64,000 nt of DNA from Triticum aestivum (taxonomy: Eukaryota; Streptophyta; Magnoliopsida; Poales; Poaceae). Positions 58,042-64,000 of this stretch are shown here, piece by piece. The number at the start of each line of letters is the position of its first letter. Positions within the stretch are counted from its first letter, which is position 1. Under the pieces are notes generated by a model. The model had not been told where the DNA came from. It worked only from the letters and a program-made list of their open reading frames with translations, and made no database searches. The DNA lies in assembly GCF_018294505.1 (NCBI RefSeq), contig NC_057811.1, forward strand, positions 409,822,968-409,886,967, given 5' to 3'. Position numbers and translations under genes: made by a program.

Positions 58042-61000
58042 TGTGACGCCCGGGTAATCAAGCTACAGTAACCCTCTGGTAATGATGCCACGTCACCACG
58101 ATTACTGTTGCTAATCTCGTGCTAGTTTAGAACCGATCCAAATTCAAATTTAAGATCAAGTCGAATAGTAAAGTTTTCAAAAGTGAAAACTAAAATGTTG
58201 TAAATGTGTTAAATAAATCCTGGGTAATAGTGGTGAAGAAACCTAAATTTAATAAAATGATTAAGTGTTCAAAATAATTAAAACTGTAGGTTAAATAATA
58301 AAATAAATGCCTTTTAAATTTTATAAAATGTTAAACTATTTTAGTTGGGATAAGAATTAATGTGGCAGTAGTTTATTTAGAAGTACCAATTTAGGTGTTA
58401 GTGATAATTTTTACTAAAACTAAAATAAAATGTAACTAAAATAAAATAGGAAAGAATAAATAAAAATAAAGGAAATAAAACAAAGTCAAAAAAAAAACAA
58501 ACCCCCTGGCCCACTGGGCCACGACCCAACAGGCCGGCCCACCCCGGTCCACCTAACCCACTACTACCCCCCCACTACTCCGTAACCCTAACCCACGACC
58601 GCACAACCCCCACCCCCCGATCCCCTCTCCCCCGACCCCCACCTCTCCTCTCTGCCCCCCCCCGATCGGATCTGGATCGGGGCGGTTGGCCCCGACGCCG
58701 GCGACGCCGCCTCGTCTCCCCCCTCTGCACCTCGGCAGCCCCGAGCCGGCCCCGACGCCCGTCCGCACCGCCCCTGATCTGGAACTCGGGCTCGGCCCTG
58801 ACGCCACCGCCGCGCGGAGCTCGCCGTCGTCCGCCCCGTCCTCTCCCTCACCGGCCTGCCTCCTCCTCCTCCCCACCGGTCTGCCTCCCCCGTCGCCGGT
58901 CGTCTCCGTCCTCCTCCTCGGCCCCCGTTGCCCTGGACCCTACTCCCCGCCGTGAGCCGCCGCCTTTTCTCTCCTCCTCTCCCCGTACGCGTGCACGCTC
59001 CGCCCTGGCCGCGCCCGTGCACCCCTGCTTGACGACGGCCCGCGCGCGCTGCCCCCTGGCCAGCGCCGGCCTTCGCCAAGCCGCTCGCCCGCGGCGACCG
59101 CATTCCCCGCCGGCGCGCCCTCCACGGCTAGGGCCCCGGCGTCCCCCACCGGCGACTGCCCGCCTCACCACGGCCTCGCCCTCCTCTGCACGCTCCGTCG
59201 CCCTTGCTCCCCGCGCCTCGCCATTGATTGCCGTGGCTCGCCCGCCGTCGCCCGCCTTTGTCACTAGCTCCGGCACCGCCGCCCCGTCGCCGTCCCTGGC
59301 CTCGCCCCGTCCACCGCGGATCGCCCCCCCACTGGCCGACGTTCTGGCTGCCGGCGCCCACGCCGCGGGCTGCGTCCGGGGCCAGCCCCGTTCGGTCTCG
59401 GGCACGGGCACCATGCTCGCACCCAGTGCCCGAACCCACTATGGCCCCTAGGGCCAATGACAGGAGGGGCCTAGCCCCTGAACGTTAAAAAAAGGGGATT
59501 TAAAATAATAATAATAACTAAATATTAATTATTTAACTTAATTAATCTAGTTAGTTAAACCTAATTAACCTGCTAATAAATCTAACTACTGTCAGTTAGA
59601 TAACAGCCTATGACATGCGGGACCCACCCATTTAGTTGACTGGTCAACGGTCAACTTTGACCGCTTGCATCACGCTGATGTCATGATGGCGTCACAAATG
59701 CCTTTTGATTTAATTAATTCTGCTAATCCTAATAATAATTTAAATCTTTTAAAGTTAATATAAAATAAACCATAGCTCGGATGAAAATACTTTGTACATG
59801 AAAGTTGCTCAGAACGACGAGACGAATCCGGATACGCAGCCCGTTCGTCCGCCACACATCCCTAACATATCGAACTCGCAACTTTCCCCTTCTGGTTCAT
59901 CTGTCCGAAAACGCGAAACACCGGGAATACTTTCCCAGATGTTTCCCCCCTTCGCCGGTATCACCTACTACCGCGTTTGGGCACACCTAGCATCACGCTT
60001 TGTCTTGTCATGCACCGTCATGCTTATGTTTGCATTATATTTATTGTTTCTTCCCCCTCTTCTCTCGTTAGACACCGAGACCGACGCCGCTACTACCCAG
60101 TACGACTACGGTGTTGACAACCCCTCCTTCGCGGCTGAGCTTCCAGGCAAGCCCCCCCCCCTTGATCACCAGATATCGCATATTCTTCTCTATACAACTT
60201 GCATTAGAGTAGTGTAGCATGTTACTGCTTTCGGTTAATCCTATTCTGCTGCATAGCCTATCATTGTTGCTACAGTTGTTACCCTTACCTGCTACCCTAC
60301 TGCTTAGTATAGGATGCTAGTGTTCCATCAGTGGCCCTACACTCTTGTCTGTCTGCCATGCTATACTATCGGGTCGTGATCACTAGGGAGGTGATCACGG
60401 GTATATACTATATACTTTATATACATGACACATGTGGTGACTAAAGTCGGGTCGGCTCGTTGAGTACCCGCAAGTGATTCTGATGAGGGGGCTGAAAGGA
60501 CAGGTGGCTCCATCCCGGTAGAGGTGGGCCTGGGTTCCTCATGGCCCCCGACTTTTACTTTATGGCGGAGCGACAGGGCAGGTTGAGACCACCTAGGCAA
60601 AGGTGGGCCTGGCCCTGGACGGCATCCGCGGTTACTTCAAAATAACACGCTTAACGAGTTCTTGGTATTTGATCTGATTCTGGCCATTTGGTCTATACGC
60701 ACTAACCAACTACGCGGGAACAGTTATGGGCACTCGACGTCGTGGTATCAGCCAAAGCCTTCGTGACGTCAGCGACCGCGCGGCGCGCGCCGGATTGGAC
60801 TGGAATGCCACTAGGCTAGGTCTGCTTCCAGCTGCGTACGCAACGTGCAGGTGTGCAATGGGCGATGGGCCCACACCCCTGCGCGCATAGGATTTAGACC
60901 GGCGTGCTGACCTCTCTGTTGTGCCTAGGTGGGGCTGCGACGTGTTTATCTTCCGCGGCCGGGCATGACCCAGAAAAGTGTGTCCGGCCAAATGGGATCG

Positions 61001-61833
61001 AGCGTGTTGGGTTATGTGGTGCACCCCTGCAGGGAATTTTATCTATTCGAATAGCCGTGTCCCTCGGTAAAAGGACGACCCGGAGTTGTACCTTGACCTT
61101 ATGACAACTAGAACTGGATACTTAATAAAACACACCCTTCCAAGTGCCAGATACAACCCGGTGATCGCTCTCTAACAGGGCGACGAGGAGGGGATCGCCG
61201 GGTAGGATTATGCTATGAGATGCTACTTGGTGGACTTACCATCTACTCTCTTCTACATGCTGCAAGATGGAGGTGGCCAGAAGCGTAGTCTTCGACAGGA
61301 TTAGCTGTCCCCCTGTTATTCTGGCATTCTGCAGTTCAGTCCACCGATATGGTCCTTTACACATATACCCATGCATATGTAGTGTAGCTCCTTGCTTGCG
61401 AGTACTTTGGATGAGTACTCACGGTTGCTTTTCTCCCTCTTTTCCCCTTTCTATACCTGGTTGTCGCAACCAGATGCTGGAGTCCAGGAGCTAGAGATCC
61501 CGAGGATGATTCTACATGGAGTTCGGCTTCGAGGAGTAGTTAGGAGGTCCCAGGCAGGAGGCCTTGCCTTTTCGATCGTTGCTACTTTTGTGCTAGCCTT
61601 CTTAAGGCAAACTTGTTTAACTTATGTCTGTACTCAGATATTGTTGCTTCCGCTGACTCGTCTATGATCGAGCAATTGTATTCGAGCCCTCGAGGCCCCT
61701 GGCTTGTATTATGATGCTTGTATGACTTATTTATGTTTTAGAGTTGTGTTGTGATATCTTCCCGTGAGTCCCTGATCTTGATCGTACACGTTTGCGTGCA
61801 TGATTAGTGTACGGTCAAATCGGGGGCGTCACA
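58042..61833 (+). repeat. LARD family 2, 3' LTR
   Basis: These 3,792 bp run from TGTGACGCCCGGG to GGCGTCACA. It differs from the 5' LTR by point changes, a short tandem duplication near 58,425-58,450 (ACTAAAATAAAATG-like) and a replaced GC-rich segment at about 58,980-59,115. A hairpin is at 60,374-60,400. Confidence 0.9.
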
Positions 61834-62150
61834 ACACATCAGGTATAGTGGCATCTCTATGCAACAAAGTAACCCAATGGAGGAGGTGCTCTAATTCAGA
61901 AGCTGTTGTGTTTGAGATTGGTAAGTGAAACATTGATGCCACGTCCTCTTTTTCCAGAAAATCCTTGGCGGAGATCTTATCATCTTTGACAAAAGAGAAC
62001 AACTAAGGCAGACGGTCTCGTAGCGGTCTGTTTGAATTATTCAATATCCAACTGTCAGACCAAAACAGAATGGAGTCCCCTTGATTAATTGTGGCTGAAG
62101 AGATAACTCTATAAGAGTCAACCAGTTTGAACACATCCCTCCACCAAAAC
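61834..62150 (-). mobile_element. LINE, upstream part (ORF2), split by the LARD element
   Basis: The minus strand reads FWWRDVFKLVDSYRVI, SILFWSDSWILNN and, after a stop, LFSFVKDDKISAKDFLE up to ATIPDVW, typical of plant LINE ORF2 just before the zinc-binding domain. The reading continues at 50,051 across the LARD insertion. The left edge of the LINE is at about 62,150, where Athila sequence resumes; it is 5'-truncated as most LINEs are. Confidence 0.8.
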
Positions 62151-63217
62151 AATACTAGGATCTACTTTGATTTGTTCATCAGGTTCAGGTGTTCTAATAT
62201 AGCTTTTGTTAACCAGAGTAGAAACTTTATCATGTTCTTTTATCCTGACAGGAAAAGGTGGTTTCTCAATATAAGCAAAAGGAACAACTCGATCAATATT
62301 GTAAAGTATAGTTTCCTCTTTAACTGGTACCGGTTCTTTAATTTCTTCTTTAATAGGTGGGTGATATTTAAACCACTTCTCTTCAGGGAGTTCAACATGA
62401 GTAGCAAATAATTCACAAAAGGAGGCTACTATCTTGGAGTCAAGTCCATATTTAGTGCTAAACTTTTGAAAAGCATCGGTATCCATAAAAGATTTAACAC
62501 AATCATACTTAAGCTTAATACCTGACTCTTTACCTTCATCGCGTTCCCAATCTTCAGAGTTTCATTTAATTCTTTCCAAAAGATCCCACTGGAATTCAAT
62601 AGTCTTCTTCATAAAAGAACCAGCACAAGAAGTTTCAAGCATGGTTTGATCATTACGAGAAAGCCGAGCATAAAAGTTCTGGATAATAATTTCTCTTGAG
62701 AGCTCATGATTGGGGCATGAATATAACATTGACTTAAGTCCCCAAGCTAGAGCGATACTTTCTCCTTCACGAGGCCAAAAACTATATATATGTAATTTCG
62801 ATCATGATGAACTAGATGCATATGATAATTGTTTTGATGGAACTCCAATTTCAATCGATTCCAATTCCAAGATCCAATATCATCGCATAGCCTATACCAT
62901 GACAATGCTTTTCCCTTCAAAGATAATGGGGAAAACTTCTTCAAAACTCCATCCCCGGGTAAACCTGCAAGCTTGAACAATCCAGAAATTAGTTCTACAT
63001 ATATCAAGTGCATATCAGGATGTTCGGTTCCATCTCCTGCATAAGGATTAGCTAGCAGTTGTTCTATCACACCCGAAGGAATTTCATACTCAATATTATC
63101 AGTAGGTGCAGTAGGTTGAGGGTAGCTAATTATGGTTCCGGTCAAGGTGAAGATACCCCGAACAAACCCCTCAAAGGATTGTTTTCCATAGTAACAAGTG
63201 ACAATAAATTTCAGCAC
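62151..63217 (-). pseudogene. Athila gag, broken
   Basis: Gag forms the particle that packages the RNA. The minus-strand frame 63,217-62,747 carries ISGLFKLAGLPGDGVLKKFS and LKGKALSWYRLCDD, the usual retrotransposon gag motif. It ends with KEKVSL, where the sense moves to another frame (about 62,745). The next part (SLAWGLKSML... IEFQWDLLERIK) meets an in-frame TGA at about 62,563. A third part (62,486 down: MDTDAFQKFSTKYGLD... PEEKWFKYHPP) reaches the LINE junction. At least one frameshift and one stop are present. Confidence 0.8.
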
Positions 63218-63266
63218 ACTATATAAATGTTTCCTTACGAATTTCCACTTACCAAAGGCGCTTCAC

Positions 63267-63284
63267 TCCCCGGCAATGGAGCCA
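63267..63284 (-). other. Athila primer binding site, tRNA-Asp type
   Basis: The minus strand reads TGGCTCCATTGCCGGGGA, 11 bases after the LTR end CATCA (63,296). It resembles the complement of the tRNA-Asp 3' end, the usual primer for Sabrina/Athila-like elements, with two mismatches by my recollection. Confidence 0.7.
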
Positions 63285-63295
63285 GAAAATAGCCT

Positions 63296-64000
63296 TGATG
63301 ACCCACAAGTATAGGGGATCAATTGTAGCTCTTTTTGATATGTAAGAGTGTCGAACCCAACGAGGAGCAGAAGGAAATGACAAGTGGTTTTCAGCAAGGT
63401 AATGTCTGCAAGTGCTGAAATTGTAAGTAGCGGAGTAGTTTGATAGCGAGATAATTTGTAACGAGCAAGTAACAATAGTAGTAACAAAAGTGCAGAAAGA
63501 TAGCCCAATCCTTTTGAGGCAAAGGACAGGACAAAACGGTCTCTTATGATAAGCAAAGCGTTCTTGAGGGTACATGGGAGTTTCATCTAGTCACTTTCAC
63601 CATGTTGGTTCGATTTGTGTTCGCTACTTTGATAATTTGATATGTGGGTGGACCGGTGCCTAGGTGCTGTTCTTACTTGAACAAACCTCCTACTTACGAT
63701 TAACACTCCCGCAAGCATCCGCAACTACGAGAAAAGTATTAAGAATAAGTTCTAACCATAGCATTAAACTTTTGGATCCAATCGGTCCCTTACGGAATAG
63801 CGCATAAACTGGGGTTTAAGCTTCTGTCACTCTCGCAACCCATCATCTAATTTCTACTCCACAATGCATTCGCTTATGCCCAAATATGGTGAAGTGTCAT
63901 GTGGTCGACGTTCACATGACACCACTAAGGGAATCACAACATACATACTATCAAAATATCAAACACATATCAAGTTCACATGATTACTTGCAACATGATT
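63296..64000 (-). repeat. Athila 5' LTR, cut by the window end
   Basis: It begins TGATGACCCACAAGTATAGG on the plus strand and aligns base for base with 21,387 onward, with scattered differences. About 800 bp of the LTR lies outside the window. Confidence 0.9.

Larger units (their letters stand above)
50052..61833 (+). mobile_element. Complete LARD-like non-autonomous LTR element, family 2
   Basis: It is 11,782 bp long, with a 5' LTR (50,052-53,830), tRNA-Met PBS, a 4.2-kb internal region without coding capacity, PPT, a 3' LTR (58,042-61,833) and a 5-bp duplication ACACA. It is inserted in a LINE. Its internal region and the 3' halves of its LTRs align with the family-1 element at 25,011-45,329, while the first 1.7 kb of its LTRs differ strongly. 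The structure is intact, so it could have moved only with proteins supplied by another element. Confidence 0.9.
21387..64000 (-). mobile_element. Athila-lineage Gypsy retrotransposon with nested insertions
   Basis: The 3' LTR (21,387-22,898) and the start of the 5' LTR (63,296 on) are near-identical over their shared part. Between them on the minus strand lie PBS, gag, protease, RT, RNase H, integrase, a downstream ORF and a PPT, in Athila order. The RT signature (MPFGLCNAPATFQR, FMDDFSVYG) and the tRNA-Asp-type PBS fit the Athila/Sabrina-like group. Foreign insertions at 25,011-45,329 and 49,345-62,150 account for most of the length. Its left target-site flank would be GAGCC (21,382-21,386); the matching flank is outside the window. 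All ORFs are broken, so it is inactive. Confidence 0.85.

Overview
The window looks like intergenic DNA from a large grass genome, most likely Triticeae (wheat, Aegilops or a relative). I found no intact host gene, tRNA or rRNA. Almost everything is transposable-element DNA, much of it nested. The Triticeae call rests on the Athila-lineage polyprotein, the deep nesting, and an LTR whose sequence I recall from wheat repeats. That is inference, not a database result.

Bases 1-7,741: short tandem repeats (1-335, period about 103 bp; 541-1,020, period about 160 bp), then a one-armed DNA element (1,123-7,680). This element is made of diverged repeated modules carrying many copies of TTGAACTTC, followed by GC-rich filler and an end with a perfect 20-bp palindrome.

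Bases 7,742-19,234: a giant palindrome of the same family. It has two arms of about 3.9 kb in opposite orientation around a 2.8-kb spacer. The left arm carries an 840-bp foldback MITE; the right arm lacks it. The spacer holds a broken Gypsy pol fragment (RT end, RNase H, second archaeal-type RNase H, integrase start) plus unidentified sequence.

Bases 19,259-64,000 are nested insertions. A LINE 3' fragment (19,259-19,956) is cut by a retrotransposon LTR (19,957-21,386). That LTR is cut by a minus-strand Athila-lineage Gypsy element, which starts with its 3' LTR at 21,387 and runs past the window end, where its 5' LTR begins at 63,296. The Athila element has been invaded twice. First, a non-autonomous, LARD-like LTR element with LTRs of about 3.77 kb sits at 25,011-45,329. 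It is now rearranged into four LTR copies interleaved with two duplicated 729/730-bp pieces of Athila. Second, a LINE (49,345-50,051 plus 61,834-62,150) was itself split by a complete LARD-like element (50,052-61,833) with a 5-bp target duplication, ACACA.

The Athila order on the minus strand is 5' LTR, PBS, gag, protease, RT, RNase H, integrase, a downstream ORF, PPT and 3' LTR. All its genes are broken by stops or frameshifts, and the integrase has Asn in place of a catalytic Asp. The two LARD-like elements code for nothing recognisable but share non-coding internal sequence and LTR 3' halves, so they presumably depended on proteins from another element.

Most noteworthy: the giant palindrome with its empty-site record, the repeated LARD/Athila junctions with identical breakpoints and an odd 17-bp flanking repeat, and the exchange of LTR 5' halves between two otherwise alike LARD families.
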